Assembly (NCBI RefSeq): GCF_002944315.1
Contig: NZ_CP024314.1
Coordinates: 806,001 to 870,000 of the forward strand
Direction: 5' to 3'
DNA from: Rhizobium sp. NXC24
GTDB taxonomy: Bacteria > Pseudomonadota > Alphaproteobacteria > Rhizobiales > Rhizobiaceae
Length of the DNA: 64,000 bases
The notes beneath the pieces are model-generated. The model was not told the DNA's origin and did no database searches. It was given only the letters and a program-made list of their open reading frames with translations. Below are positions 8,929-17,525 of the stretch, piece by piece. Position numbers and translations under genes: made by a program. Within the stretch, counting starts at the first letter, position 1, and every line of letters starts with the position of its first letter.

Positions 8929-9104
8929 ATGTCTAAACTTAAGAAATCTAATGCATTGGGGGTAAAACCCTGCCGCGATTCCGCATCGCCACAAAAATTT
9001 GGCTTAAAAAATCATAATCGCCACCTACACTCCTCACTGCATAGCCCTAACTAGGCGCCCGAGACATTTCCGACCAATTCGCCAACATGAATGGAGTCAT
9101 CTCT

Positions 9105-9785
9105 ATGAAGTCTGCGACGAGATCGGCCACATCGGCTTTTTTCAGCGCTCCGGAAAGCGACGTCTTTCCGCCAACAGGTGGAATCCTAAAGAGGACATTC
9201 GACGTCACAACCGCTCTGACGGCGCTGATTTTCATCAGCCCCATCTTCCTAATGCTTATGCTCCTGGTAAAGCTTTCGGATCGAGGTCCGGTCTTTTACG
9301 GACATCGCCGTATCGGACATAACGGCAAGACCTTCCGTTGCCTGAAGTTCCGCACCATGGTCGTCGATGGCGACAGGGTTCTGAAGGCCTATCTGCAGGC
9401 CAATCCCCGAGCAATGGAAGAATGGCGTGCAACACGCAAACTGCAGGACGATCCTCGCGTCACCCTTGTCGGCGCGGTGCTTCGCAAACTCAGCCTTGAT
9501 GAGCTGCCGCAGCTCATCAATATCATTCGCGGTGAAATGAGCGTCGTCGGGCCGCGTCCCGTCGTCGAAGACGAGCTGGAACTCTACGAAACCTCGGCGA
9601 TCTATTACCTCCAGTCCCGCCCCGGCCTGACAGGCCTTTGGCAGGTCAGCGGTCGTAACGACGTGTCCTATGCCAGCCGCGTCGCCTTCGATACGCATTA
9701 CGTCAAGAACTGGTCGCTCAGCAGCGACGTGGTCATCATCGCCAAAACCATTCCTGCAGTCTGCCTATCGCGTGGCAGCTACTGA
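9105..9785 (+). CDS. exoY: ExoY, galactose-1-phosphate priming transferase
   Basis: A 226-residue bacterial sugar transferase, the same length as S. meliloti ExoY. It starts MKSATRSATS, has one N-terminal membrane helix (about residues 30-55) and then the catalytic domain. Conserved segments are GHRRIGHNGKTF, CLKFRTM, LRKLSLDELPQL, GEMSVVGPRPVVEDEL and RPGLTGLWQVSGR. It transfers galactose-1-phosphate to undecaprenyl phosphate, the first step of succinoglycan assembly. An ATG lies 18 nt upstream (9087) without a ribosome site, whereas GGAG sits 8 nt before 9105. It is the first gene of exoYFQZ. A second priming transferase is encoded at 51288-51980. Confidence 0.95.
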   Translation: MKSATRSATSAFFSAPESDVFPPTGGILKRTFDVTTALTALIFISPIFLMLMLLVKLSDRGPVFYGHRRIGHNGKTFRCLKFRTMVVDGDRVLKAYLQANPRAMEEWRATRKLQDDPRVTLVGAVLRKLSLDELPQLINIIRGEMSVVGPRPVVEDELELYETSAIYYLQSRPGLTGLWQVSGRNDVSYASRVAFDTHYVKNWSLSSDVVIIAKTIPAVCLSRGSY

Positions 9786-9799
9786 TGACGAACGCAGAT

Positions 9800-9824
9800 A
9801 CCGCAGGGAAGCGCCTGCGGTTTT
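9800..9824 (+). terminator. Hairpin with short T-run between exoY and exoF
   Basis: CCGCAGG (9801-9807) pairs perfectly with CCTGCGG (9814-9820) around a 6-nt loop, with an extra A-T pair outside and TTTT at 9821-9824. It begins 15 nt after the exoY stop. This could be a partial terminator that lowers exoF/exoQ expression relative to exoY. Confidence 0.5.
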
Positions 9825-9867
9825 CCCGCTACTGCGGGCTGCAAACAAGTAACAGGGAAGATCCTGC

Positions 9868-11142
9868 ATGATTGAAATTCAATCTCCTGGTAAGTCCGTT
9901 GGTGCGGCCACACCTTTTCGTTGCGCAGCTCTTATGCTTCTCAGCCTGTGCATGGTGTCGGGTAATGCCCGTGCCGATAATCTTCCTGGATATCACCTGG
10001 GAGTCATGGACAAGCTGCACATTCGCGTTGCCGAATGGCAGACCGCGGAGGGCTCGGTCCGCGATTGGTCGATGATATCGGGTGATTACACCGTCGGCCC
10101 CTCCGGCTCGGTTTCCATTCCCTTCATCGGGGATATGCCGGCCAGCGGCAAGACGACGGACGAAATCGCCGAAGCGATCGGCATCGGGCTGCAAAAACAA
10201 TTCGGCCTGCGCGACCGGCCTTCGGCTTCCGTAGAGCTTTCGCAGTTCCGGCCCATCTATCTCACCGGCGAGATTCAGAATCCGGGCCAATTTCCATTTG
10301 TGCCCAACCTCACTGTCCTTAAGGCGGTCAGTCTTGGCGGCGGCCTGCACCGCGCTGATGCCGGCCAGCGCTTTGCCCGGGACTACATCAATGCCAAGGG
10401 CGATGCCGTCGTCCTCATGGCCGAGCGTGGGCGCTTGCTGATCCGCAAGGCGCGTCTGCTGGCGGAAGTTGCCGGCAAAGATCAGATCGATGTTCCCCCT
10501 GAGCTGCAGAAATTGCCGCAATCGGCCGACCTGCTCGCCAGCGAAGAGGCCCTGATGAAAACGCGCAGCCAGCGCATGAAGACGCAGTTGCAGGCGCTGG
10601 CAGACCTGAAAGTGCTGCTGCAAAGCGAGGTCGAGGCGCTTGGAAAGAAGACCGATACGCTAAGCCGCCAGCTTGACCTGGCCAAGGCGGACCGCGACAA
10701 GGTCGAGAGTCTGGCCGAAAGAGGGTTGGAGCTTGCCTCCCGCAGGATCTCTGCCGAACAGCGCGCCTCCGACGTGGAGACCAATCTGCTGGATACCGAT
10801 ACGGCATCGCTGAATGCCAAGCAGAGCATCAGCAAGGCCGACCAGGATGAAAATACGCTGCGCAACGACTGGCAAAACTCGCTCGCGCAGGATTTGCAAG
10901 ACACCGATACCCAATTGGAAACACTGCAACTCAAGCTCTCCACGAGCCAGGCGTTGATGCAGGAAGCGGTCGCGCAATCGGCCGATGCCAGCAACCTCGA
11001 TGCCAACGGGCAGAACGTCAACATCGTCTATACCATCGTGCGGGACGACAACGGCCAGGCGAAGGAAATTCCGGCGGAAGAGAACACCCAGGTTCTGCCG
11101 GGCGACCTCATCAAGGTCAGCACCGGTCTTGCCATGCGCTGA
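9868..11142 (+). CDS. exoF: ExoF, outer-membrane polysaccharide export protein
   Basis: A 424-residue OPX-family protein. A signal peptide (about residues 18-37, ending NARA) is followed by a polysaccharide export domain with YHLGVMDKLHIRVAEW, YTVGPSGSVSIPFIGDM and YLTGEIQNPGQFPFVPNLTV in pieces typical of ExoF/Wza. Residues about 190-370 are charged and helical, probably coiled coil, as in ExoF. It lacks an obvious lipobox Cys. ExoF forms or lines the export route across the periplasm and outer membrane with ExoP and ExoQ. It lies 82 nt after exoY and 9 nt before exoQ. A paralogue is encoded at 56720-58057. Confidence 0.92.
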   Translation: MIEIQSPGKSVGAATPFRCAALMLLSLCMVSGNARADNLPGYHLGVMDKLHIRVAEWQTAEGSVRDWSMISGDYTVGPSGSVSIPFIGDMPASGKTTDEIAEAIGIGLQKQFGLRDRPSASVELSQFRPIYLTGEIQNPGQFPFVPNLTVLKAVSLGGGLHRADAGQRFARDYINAKGDAVVLMAERGRLLIRKARLLAEVAGKDQIDVPPELQKLPQSADLLASEEALMKTRSQRMKTQLQALADLKVLLQSEVEALGKKTDTLSRQLDLAKADRDKVESLAERGLELASRRISAEQRASDVETNLLDTDTASLNAKQSISKADQDENTLRNDWQNSLAQDLQDTDTQLETLQLKLSTSQALMQEAVAQSADASNLDANGQNVNIVYTIVRDDNGQAKEIPAEENTQVLPGDLIKVSTGLAMR

Positions 11143-11151
11143 GGAGGGTCG

Positions 11152-12444
11152 ATGCAGATCGCGAAATCGACCTTTATTCGTCCAGGTAGCAACGCCACCT
11201 TCGGCACGGTGGCTGTTGCCCTCTCTTTCTTTGTCTTCGCTTATTCCTCCCGTTTCGGGCAGGTCTCCATCCTTGCCTATTATGGCCTCTGGTTTCCGCT
11301 GGTGCTGGTCGGCTATCGCAGCACGCTCGGCAACTATCAAAGGCAGCTCTGGCTCTTCGCTTTCGGCGTGTTTGCCTGCCTTTCCATCTTCTGGTCTGCC
11401 GTACCCTCGATTACGTCTCGTGCTGCGATCCAGTATATGACGCATATCATTTGCGCATTGATCGCCATGCGCACGCTCGATATTCGCACGCTAACACGCG
11501 GTGCAATTGCCGGAGCGGTGCTCGTGCTGCTCTATTCGATCCTCTTCGGCTACTACGCCTATGACCCGCTCGACAACACCTACAGTTTCGTCGGCGCCTT
11601 TGATTCAAAGAACCAGCTTGGCTTCTACGCCTCGCTCGGCATTTATTTCGCCTTCGCCGCCGTCTTTATCCTCGGCGAGCGCCGCATCTGGCTGGTCGGG
11701 GCGGGCGTTTCCGGTCTGCTGTCGGCCTATTGTCTGCTGGCTTCGCAATCGGCGACCTCGGTATTGACGACGGGGTTGGTCGTCGTGCTCGGTATCGGGT
11801 TGCGGGCCATCCTGTTTTTGTCGCCTCGGCAGCGGAAGAGGCTGTTTGCCGTCTTGGCCATAACCGGTCTCGCGGTCACTGTCGCCGGCGTCAATTTCGG
11901 CGGCGTCGATCTCGTGCTCGGTGCCTTCGGCAAGGACTCGACACTGACGGGTCGTACCTATCTGTGGCAACAGGGCTTTGAAGCGGCCGCGCAGCATCCC
12001 TTTTTTGGCGTCGGTTATCAGGCCTATTGGGTGCAGGGCTTTTCCGAGCCGGAGCGGTTGTGGGACGAATTCTACATAGCTTCCCGCACCGGCTTCCATT
12101 TCCATAACACCTTCATCGAAACAACCGTCGAGACTGGCTTGATCGGCGTCTCCCTGCTCGCCGTGATGCTGCTCACCGCCCTCGTTGGCCATCTCAAGCG
12201 ATTTTTGAACGACATTAGAAACGATGAATCCTATGTCTTGATCGGCATTGCGACGCTGCTTCTGATCCGCGCCTTCGTCGAGATCGACATTCTCAATCCC
12301 TACCAGATCGGCTCGTTCCTGTTTTACTTCACCGCGGGCAAGCTGACGATGAAGACGCGGGCGCCGAAGGCCGCCCCGCTCATTCCCGACGATCGGATGG
12401 AGTTTACGCCATCGATGAATTGGGAGCCGCGGATCAGCAGATGA
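11152..12444 (+). CDS. exoQ: ExoQ, succinoglycan polymerase (Wzy-like)
   Basis: A 430-residue polytopic inner-membrane protein of the O-antigen ligase/Wzy superfamily. About eleven hydrophobic segments flank a periplasmic loop containing GRTYLWQQGFEAAAQHP and FHFHNTFIETTVETG, matching the Wzy_C/WaaL loop with its conserved Arg and His residues. ExoQ polymerises octasaccharide repeats into high-molecular-weight succinoglycan. A GAGGAGGG ribosome site precedes the ATG. The stop overlaps the exoZ start codon by 4 nt. Confidence 0.92.
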   Translation: MQIAKSTFIRPGSNATFGTVAVALSFFVFAYSSRFGQVSILAYYGLWFPLVLVGYRSTLGNYQRQLWLFAFGVFACLSIFWSAVPSITSRAAIQYMTHIICALIAMRTLDIRTLTRGAIAGAVLVLLYSILFGYYAYDPLDNTYSFVGAFDSKNQLGFYASLGIYFAFAAVFILGERRIWLVGAGVSGLLSAYCLLASQSATSVLTTGLVVVLGIGLRAILFLSPRQRKRLFAVLAITGLAVTVAGVNFGGVDLVLGAFGKDSTLTGRTYLWQQGFEAAAQHPFFGVGYQAYWVQGFSEPERLWDEFYIASRTGFHFHNTFIETTVETGLIGVSLLAVMLLTALVGHLKRFLNDIRNDESYVLIGIATLLLIRAFVEIDILNPYQIGSFLFYFTAGKLTMKTRAPKAAPLIPDDRMEFTPSMNWEPRISR

Positions 12445-13442
12445 AGACCCTCTACGGCATTCAATATCTGCGCGGCTTTGCCGCTCTCGCCGTGGTCCTG
12501 TTCCACGCCGCAGAGCGCACCGGCAGCCATTTCCGCATTGGGGCGGCTGGCGTCGACGTCTTTTTCGTCATCAGCGGTTTCATCATGTGGACGATGAGCG
12601 AGCGCCGGCCGGTGACGCCATTGCGTTTCCTGCTCGATCGCTTGCAGCGCATCGCCCCGTCTTACTGGATCGTCACCAGCATCATGATCGCGGGTGGGCT
12701 TGCCGGCCTGTTTCCGAATATGAAGCTGACGGCCGGGCATGTCTTAGGCTCGCTGTTCTTCATCCCCGTGCGCTCGCCGAGCAATGGAGAGATCTGGCCG
12801 GTTCTCGTGCAGGGATGGACGTTGAATTTCGAGATGTTCTTCTACGTCATCTTCGCCGCGACCTTGCTGTTGCCGCGCCGTCTGCAGCTTGCCAGCATGG
12901 CCGCCATCTTCCTCGCCTTCGTCCTCGCCGGCAACATTTTCAATCCGCAATCCTCCCTGTTTATCACCTATACGCAGCCAATCATCCTGGAGTTCGTCGC
13001 CGGTGCAGTCCTTGGCCGGCTGTGGCTAGCGGGGAGAACACCCGGCGCCGGCCTTGGCCTTGCCTTGGCGATCGCCGCCTTGTCGGGTTTTGCCGCCATC
13101 GAGCTTATCGGCCTCGACTTCAATGAAGTGACCTGCGCACCGCTCGCCGTGGCGCTCGTGCTTGGCGTGGTATCGCTAGAGAGAAGCGGTAAGCTGCCAA
13201 ATATTCCGCTGCTCACCTATCTCGGCAACAGCTCCTATTCGATCTATCTCTGGCACACGCTGGCGATCTCGGTGGTCATCAAAATGGTTGCGTCCACGCA
13301 GATGCCCTACGACGTCGCGACGTTCCTCGGCGTCATCTCGGGTACCTTACTCGGCATCTGCGCCTACGAAGCGGTCGAAAAGCCGCTCCGCAATCTGTTG
13401 AGGAACTTGAGCTGGCAAAGGTCACGCCCATCGCCGGCGTGA
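12441..13442 (+). CDS. exoZ: ExoZ, succinoglycan O-acetyltransferase (acyltransferase 3)
   Basis: A 333-residue integral membrane acyltransferase. It starts MKTLYGIQYLRGFAALAVVL, with FHAAER containing the conserved His and FFVISGFIM (about residues 40-50) typical of family 3. About ten membrane segments follow. ExoZ acetylates a glucose in the succinoglycan repeat. The frame is open from 12420, but the ATG at 12441 overlaps the exoQ stop (ATGA), the usual coupled arrangement. It is the last exo gene here; exoB, which follows in S. meliloti, is absent. Confidence 0.92.
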   Translation: MKTLYGIQYLRGFAALAVVLFHAAERTGSHFRIGAAGVDVFFVISGFIMWTMSERRPVTPLRFLLDRLQRIAPSYWIVTSIMIAGGLAGLFPNMKLTAGHVLGSLFFIPVRSPSNGEIWPVLVQGWTLNFEMFFYVIFAATLLLPRRLQLASMAAIFLAFVLAGNIFNPQSSLFITYTQPIILEFVAGAVLGRLWLAGRTPGAGLGLALAIAALSGFAAIELIGLDFNEVTCAPLAVALVLGVVSLERSGKLPNIPLLTYLGNSSYSIYLWHTLAISVVIKMVASTQMPYDVATFLGVISGTLLGICAYEAVEKPLRNLLRNLSWQRSRPSPA

Positions 13443-13502
13443 TCGATGCTCAAACCTTAGTCTCAATCTGATGCCGGATGTCATTCGCTAGGGGATGCAA
13501 AT

Positions 13503-13518
13503 CCCTCGATGTCGAGGG
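13503..13518. terminator. Hairpin downstream of exoZ
   Basis: CCCTCGA and TCGAGGG form 7-bp perfect arms separated by only 2 nt, 60 nt after the exoZ stop. Closing pairs near the centre would have to open to form a loop. No T-run follows, so it is only a weak candidate 3'-end signal of the exoYFQZ unit. Confidence 0.3.
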
Positions 13519-13609
13519 GCCGAGGAGCTATAGCCCATGCCGTCGCTCGCCTAGGTGACGCTGGTAGCCGCATCTTCGAAATGTTTGACCACGTGATGCC
13601 AACGTGAAT

Positions 13610-13631
13610 CGGCGAGCCATTCGGCCCGCCG
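13610..13631 (-). terminator. Hairpin downstream of the sugar ABC operon
   Basis: On the minus strand CGGCG/CGCCG arms plus four inner pairs (one G-U) enclose a GAAT loop, 26 nt past the permease stop. No T-run follows. It may stabilise the transcript end or assist Rho-dependent termination. Confidence 0.35.
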
Positions 13632-13657
13632 ACACTATTATTCGATTTTGACAGTCC

Positions 13658-14629
13658 TCAGAGACGCCGCCGCCGCAACTGATCGAAATAGACGATCACG
13701 ATAATCAGCACGCCGGTGATGATGCGCTGCCAGAAGGAATTCAGGTTCAGCAGGTTGGCGCCGTTGTTGATGGTGGCGAGGATGAAGGCGCCGATCAGTG
13801 GGCCGTAGACGGAGCCGACGGCACCGAAAAGGCTGGTGCCGCCGATGACCGAAGAGGCGATTGCCTGCAATTCCCAGCCATCCGCCTGCGTCGCATTGCC
13901 AATGGCGATGCGCGAGGCGAGCAGGACACCGACGAAAGCGGCGCAGGTGCCTGACAAAATATAGGCGAGGTAGATCATCCAGGTGACGTTTACGCCGGAG
14001 AGGCGCGCGGCTTCGCGGTTCGAACCGACGGCGAAGAGATAGCGGCCCCAGCGGCTGAGATGCAGGAAGATGAAAGCCGGTATCGCCACGAGGATGACCA
14101 TCCAGAACAGGCTCGGAATCCCCAAGAAATCGGCGACGGCGAAATTGGTGAAATCGTCGTTGACGATGTTGATCGTCGAGCCGTTGGTGATGAGCAGGCC
14201 GATGCCGCGCAGGGACGTCAATGTCGCCAGCGTGATGATGAACGGCGGCAGGCCCATGCGGACGATGCCGAAGGCGTGGAATGCACCGATCAGCACGCCG
14301 AAGGCCAGCGTAATGAGAATGGCGGCGGAAACCGGAAATCCGGCCTGCAGCAGCCAGGCGATGATAACGGTGCAGAAGCCGACAATGGCGCCGACGGATA
14401 GGTCGATGCCCGCCGTGATGATGACGAAGGTTTGACCGAGGGCCAGGATCGCCGTCATCGAGCCCTGGCGCATCAGGTTGGTGATGTTGAGCGGCGTCCA
14501 GAATTTGTCGGTCCAAAAGCCCAGGACGACCCAAAGAGCAAGTAGAAGAAGGATTAGCGTCAAGCTGAAGAGGATATTCATCTTGCGCCGCGGTGCGACG
14601 GTGGGGCCTTCTGTAGTATTTGCGGCCAT
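13658..14629 (-). CDS. Sugar ABC transporter permease (RbsC-like)
   Basis: A 323-residue inner-membrane permease of the branched-chain amino-acid/ribose class. About nine hydrophobic segments are visible. ALGQTFVIITAGIDLSVGA (about residues 62-80) is the signature-like region of RbsC/XylH permeases, and the C-terminal GWELQAIASSVIGGTSLFG is also family-typical. It would form the membrane channel with the ATPase encoded 39 nt upstream on the same strand. The order binding protein, ATPase, permease is complete. The substrate is unknown; the neighbouring dehydratase and aldo/keto reductase suggest a sugar or sugar acid. Confidence 0.88.
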   Translation of the reverse strand: MAANTTEGPTVAPRRKMNILFSLTLILLLLALWVVLGFWTDKFWTPLNITNLMRQGSMTAILALGQTFVIITAGIDLSVGAIVGFCTVIIAWLLQAGFPVSAAILITLAFGVLIGAFHAFGIVRMGLPPFIITLATLTSLRGIGLLITNGSTINIVNDDFTNFAVADFLGIPSLFWMVILVAIPAFIFLHLSRWGRYLFAVGSNREAARLSGVNVTWMIYLAYILSGTCAAFVGVLLASRIAIGNATQADGWELQAIASSVIGGTSLFGAVGSVYGPLIGAFILATINNGANLLNLNSFWQRIITGVLIIVIVYFDQLRRRRL

Positions 14630-14668
14630 TGTTGTTCTCCCTCTTTCTATTCTTATCTTATGTGTCGT

Positions 14669-16219
14669 TCAGACGCCGATCGCCTCGCCGAGGACTTCCT
14701 CGTGCGTGGCAGCGTGAAAATCATGGCTGGCGACGAGCTGGCCGCGGCGGAAGACATGGAGCTGGTCGGCGAGCTCGTAGACCTCCGGTAGGTAGGAGGA
14801 GATGACGATGATGCCCGCGCCACCCCGCAAGAGCTTGGCGAACAACCGGTAGATCTCCGCCTTGGTGCCGACATCGACGCCCACGGTCGGCTCGTCGAAA
14901 ATGAAGAGCTTGGCGCCGTGGCTGAGCCACTTGCCAATGACGACCTTCTGCTGGTTGCCGCCAGACATGGCTGAAACGAGAACCCGCCGGCTCGGCGTCT
15001 TGATGCTGAGATCGCGGATCTGCCGATCGGCATTGGCCGCTTCGCTGCTATTGTTGATGATAGGCCCCTGGCTCAGTCGCTTAAACACCGGCAAGTTGAT
15101 ATTGAGTCCGATCGGCAGGTTGAGGCAAAGCCCCTGATCGCGGCGGCTTTCCGGCGCGAGCGCAATACCGAGGTCCATGGCATCCCGTTCGCTGCGAATA
15201 TCGACCTTCCGGCCGTGCCAGTAGATCTCGCCCGCCGACAGCGGCTGACGGCCGTAAAGCCCAAGCGCGAATTCGCTGCGGCCGGCGCCGATCAAGCCAT
15301 AGAGCCCGACGATCTCGCCGGCCCGGACGCTCAGTGAGACATTTTCAAAGCCGGGACCGGAGAGACCGCGGGTTTCCAGGATGGTCTCGCCGATCGGGAT
15401 CTCTTCCTTATGATAGATCTGCTCGATCGAGCGGTTGATCATCAGCTTGATCAACTCGTCCTCATTGGTCTCGCCGACCGCGCGCGTGCCGACATGGGTG
15501 CCGTCACGCAAGACCGAGACACGGTCCGCCAGTTCGAAGACCTCTTCCATACGGTGGCTGATATAGACGATGGTGACGCCCTCGGCCTGCAGGCGGCGGA
15601 TCAGCTTGAAGAGCTGCGCGGATTCTTTGCGGGTAAGGTAAGCCGTCGGCTCGTCGAAGATCAGGAATTGGGTACCGCGCATTGCGGCGCGGGCGGTGGC
15701 CACGAGCTGCTGCTGGCCGATGGTGAGCGAGCTTAGCAGCGCGGCTGCCGGCAGGCCAAAGCCAAGATCGTCAAGCACGGTCTGCGCCAGCTTCTCCATC
15801 TGCTTCTTGCGCATCAGCCCCAAGCGATTGACCTCATCGCCAAGAAAAAGATTGGCCGCGACGGTCAGATGGGGGCAGAGCACCACCTCCTGATGCACGG
15901 CATTGATGCCGCGGGCGATCGCCTCGTTCGGATTGGAAAGTCCGACCGGATGACCGCACCAGAATATTTCACCCGCCGTCCTGGTGATGACGCCGGTCAG
16001 GAGTTTGATAAGCGTCGACTTCCCCGCGCCGTTTTCGCCGACAATGGCGTGGATCTCGCCCGCCAGGAAGGTGATCGTCGCGGGCTTCAGCGCCTCGACA
16101 TAGCCATAGCGCTTCTGCAGGCCTCTGAGTTCGAGGATGGGCGAACCCGCCGGAACGCGGTTTGCTTCCGTCCGGATATTGTCATCGTGTCGATGACTGA
16201 TCTCTTCGAGGTTCGTCAT
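14669..16219 (-). CDS. Sugar ABC transporter ATP-binding protein (RbsA/MglA-like)
   Basis: A 516-residue tandem ABC ATPase. The first domain has Walker A GENGAGKST (about residues 59-67), a signature region SLTIGQQQL and Walker B FLIFDEPTAYLT. The second domain has the degenerate P-loop GLIGAGRSE usual in this subfamily, signature SGGNQQKV and Walker B LFIFDEPTVGVD. It energises import with the permease at 13658 and the binding protein at 16322. The first-domain signature is LTIGQ rather than LSGGQ, within the range seen in sugar importers. Confidence 0.9.
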   Translation of the reverse strand: MTNLEEISHRHDDNIRTEANRVPAGSPILELRGLQKRYGYVEALKPATITFLAGEIHAIVGENGAGKSTLIKLLTGVITRTAGEIFWCGHPVGLSNPNEAIARGINAVHQEVVLCPHLTVAANLFLGDEVNRLGLMRKKQMEKLAQTVLDDLGFGLPAAALLSSLTIGQQQLVATARAAMRGTQFLIFDEPTAYLTRKESAQLFKLIRRLQAEGVTIVYISHRMEEVFELADRVSVLRDGTHVGTRAVGETNEDELIKLMINRSIEQIYHKEEIPIGETILETRGLSGPGFENVSLSVRAGEIVGLYGLIGAGRSEFALGLYGRQPLSAGEIYWHGRKVDIRSERDAMDLGIALAPESRRDQGLCLNLPIGLNINLPVFKRLSQGPIINNSSEAANADRQIRDLSIKTPSRRVLVSAMSGGNQQKVVIGKWLSHGAKLFIFDEPTVGVDVGTKAEIYRLFAKLLRGGAGIIVISSYLPEVYELADQLHVFRRGQLVASHDFHAATHEEVLGEAIGV

Positions 16220-16321
16220 GGCTCTCCTCCCTTAACCGATCACTCGCTCCGTTCGTCTCCGCAAACGAAGCTGGAATGAAAACAGGCCGCGCCCGGCCTC
16301 CCAGGCGCGACCCTCAGCTGG

Positions 16322-17311
16322 TTACTTGACCTTCGGATTGATCAAGGCGTCGATCTTCGGATCGCTCATATTCGCCTTGGTCACGAGGTTTGCGCCGGTG
16401 TCGACATTAGCCTCGACCTTTTCCTTCTTGGAGGCGGCGAGCGCCGTCTTGATGCCGTCATAACCCATGCGATAGGGGTCCTGGACGACGAGGCCGGCGA
16501 GAACGCCGGACTTCAGGAAGCCGACCGTCTTGTCGTCATTGTCGAAGCCGATGACCTTGATCTTGTCGCCGAGCTTGTTTTCGGCAATCGCTTGGCCGAC
16601 GCCCTGCGCCATGATCAGGTTCGAGGCGAAGACGCCGACAAGCTTCGGATTGGCCGTGATCAGGTCGGTCATGATGTTGAGGCCGGTCGTGGCCTGACCG
16701 TCGGCATATTTATCGGCGACGACCTTCAGGCCGGGATACTTGCTCTTGATCTCGTCCAGGAAGCCCTGGCGGCGCTGGTCGAGCGAGCCGACACCCGGCA
16801 GGCTGGTGATGATGGCAACTTCGCCTTCTTCCTTGCCGGTCATACCCTTGATCGCTGCGGCAAGACCGTCAGCGGCGATGCGCCCGCCGGCCGTATTGTC
16901 GGTCGTCAGGAAGGATACGAAGGCTTTGGAATCGGCGGCCGAGTCGATGCCGACCACTGGCACGGACTTCGCGGCCTCATCCACCGGCTTGCCGAGTGCC
17001 TTGCGTTCGGTCGGCGCGATCACGACGGCTGCCGGTTTGCCGGCAACGGCGTTTTCGAGAATGCTGATCTGACCGTTGATGTCGGATTCCGACTGGGCGC
17101 CGAGTTCCGGCACCTTGACGCCAAGATCCTTGCCCGCCTGGCGAGCGCCGGCAAGAACGATCTGCCAGTAGAAGGATGTCGTATCCTTGACGATGATCGG
17201 GATGGTCACATCGGCCGCAAAGGATTGCACCGGCATGGCGACGGCAATGATCGCCGCGCCGGCAAGACCGGCAAAAGTGCGGCGGGACAGAAGGGATTTG
17301 GCGATGTTCAT
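16322..17311 (-). CDS. Periplasmic sugar-binding protein of ABC transporter
   Basis: A 329-residue substrate-binding protein of the ribose/galactose type (periplasmic binding protein fold I). The N-terminal signal peptide includes SRRTFAGLAGAA and ends near QSFAAD (about residue 33). The mature part opens with VTIPIIVKDTTSFYW and contains TDNTAGGRIAADGLA and KVIGFDNDD, typical of this class. It is the first gene of the import operon and would deliver the substrate to the permease/ATPase pair. A strong hairpin lies in the interval between it and the aldo/keto reductase gene. Confidence 0.9.
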   Translation of the reverse strand: MNIAKSLLSRRTFAGLAGAAIIAVAMPVQSFAADVTIPIIVKDTTSFYWQIVLAGARQAGKDLGVKVPELGAQSESDINGQISILENAVAGKPAAVVIAPTERKALGKPVDEAAKSVPVVGIDSAADSKAFVSFLTTDNTAGGRIAADGLAAAIKGMTGKEEGEVAIITSLPGVGSLDQRRQGFLDEIKSKYPGLKVVADKYADGQATTGLNIMTDLITANPKLVGVFASNLIMAQGVGQAIAENKLGDKIKVIGFDNDDKTVGFLKSGVLAGLVVQDPYRMGYDGIKTALAASKKEKVEANVDTGANLVTKANMSDPKIDALINPKVK

Positions 17312-17375
17312 TGATTTCTCCTCTCAACGCGCTCTGCTCCTGCATACCGGCCGTTGAACGCTTGCGGCTCGGTAT

Positions 17376-17397
17376 CGTGAGCCCTGACGGGCTCACG
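17376..17397 (-). promoter_or_regulatory. Perfect 9-bp stem between aldo/keto reductase and binding-protein genes
   Basis: CGTGAGCCC and GGGCTCACG form a perfect 9-bp inverted repeat around a TGAC loop. It sits between the end of the aldo/keto reductase gene and the start of the binding-protein gene, both on the minus strand. There is no T-run. It may be an RNA stabiliser or processing hairpin, or an operator. Confidence 0.45.
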
Positions 17398-17525
17398 CAT
17401 CGCGGAGATGTTCGTTGCGCAATCCTCATATTTTTCGGGACCACGCGGTACCATCCACGCCAAAACAGGCTTTCCTCCTCCTCGGAGCCGCCTCTCGCGG
17501 CGGCCCGATAGCTCCTTATTCTTTT

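Larger units (their letters stand above)
8357..9104. promoter_or_regulatory. exoX-exoY regulatory region, AT-rich
   Basis: These 748 bp separate divergent exoX and exoY and contain no believable gene. The stretch is clearly more AT-rich than the surrounding coding DNA, with many T/A runs (about 8430-8690 and 8880-9010). The equivalent region in S. meliloti carries the exoY promoters and the MucR/ExoR-ChvI-responsive control. AT-rich DNA with TA steps is what MucR-type regulators bind, but that assignment is inference. Two palindromes inside it are listed separately. Confidence 0.7.

Noticed and set aside
13638..14534. 298-residue alternative minus-strand frame over the ABC permease
   Set aside because: It is the out-of-phase shadow, rich in R, H and P, whereas the other frame has membrane helices and the permease signature.
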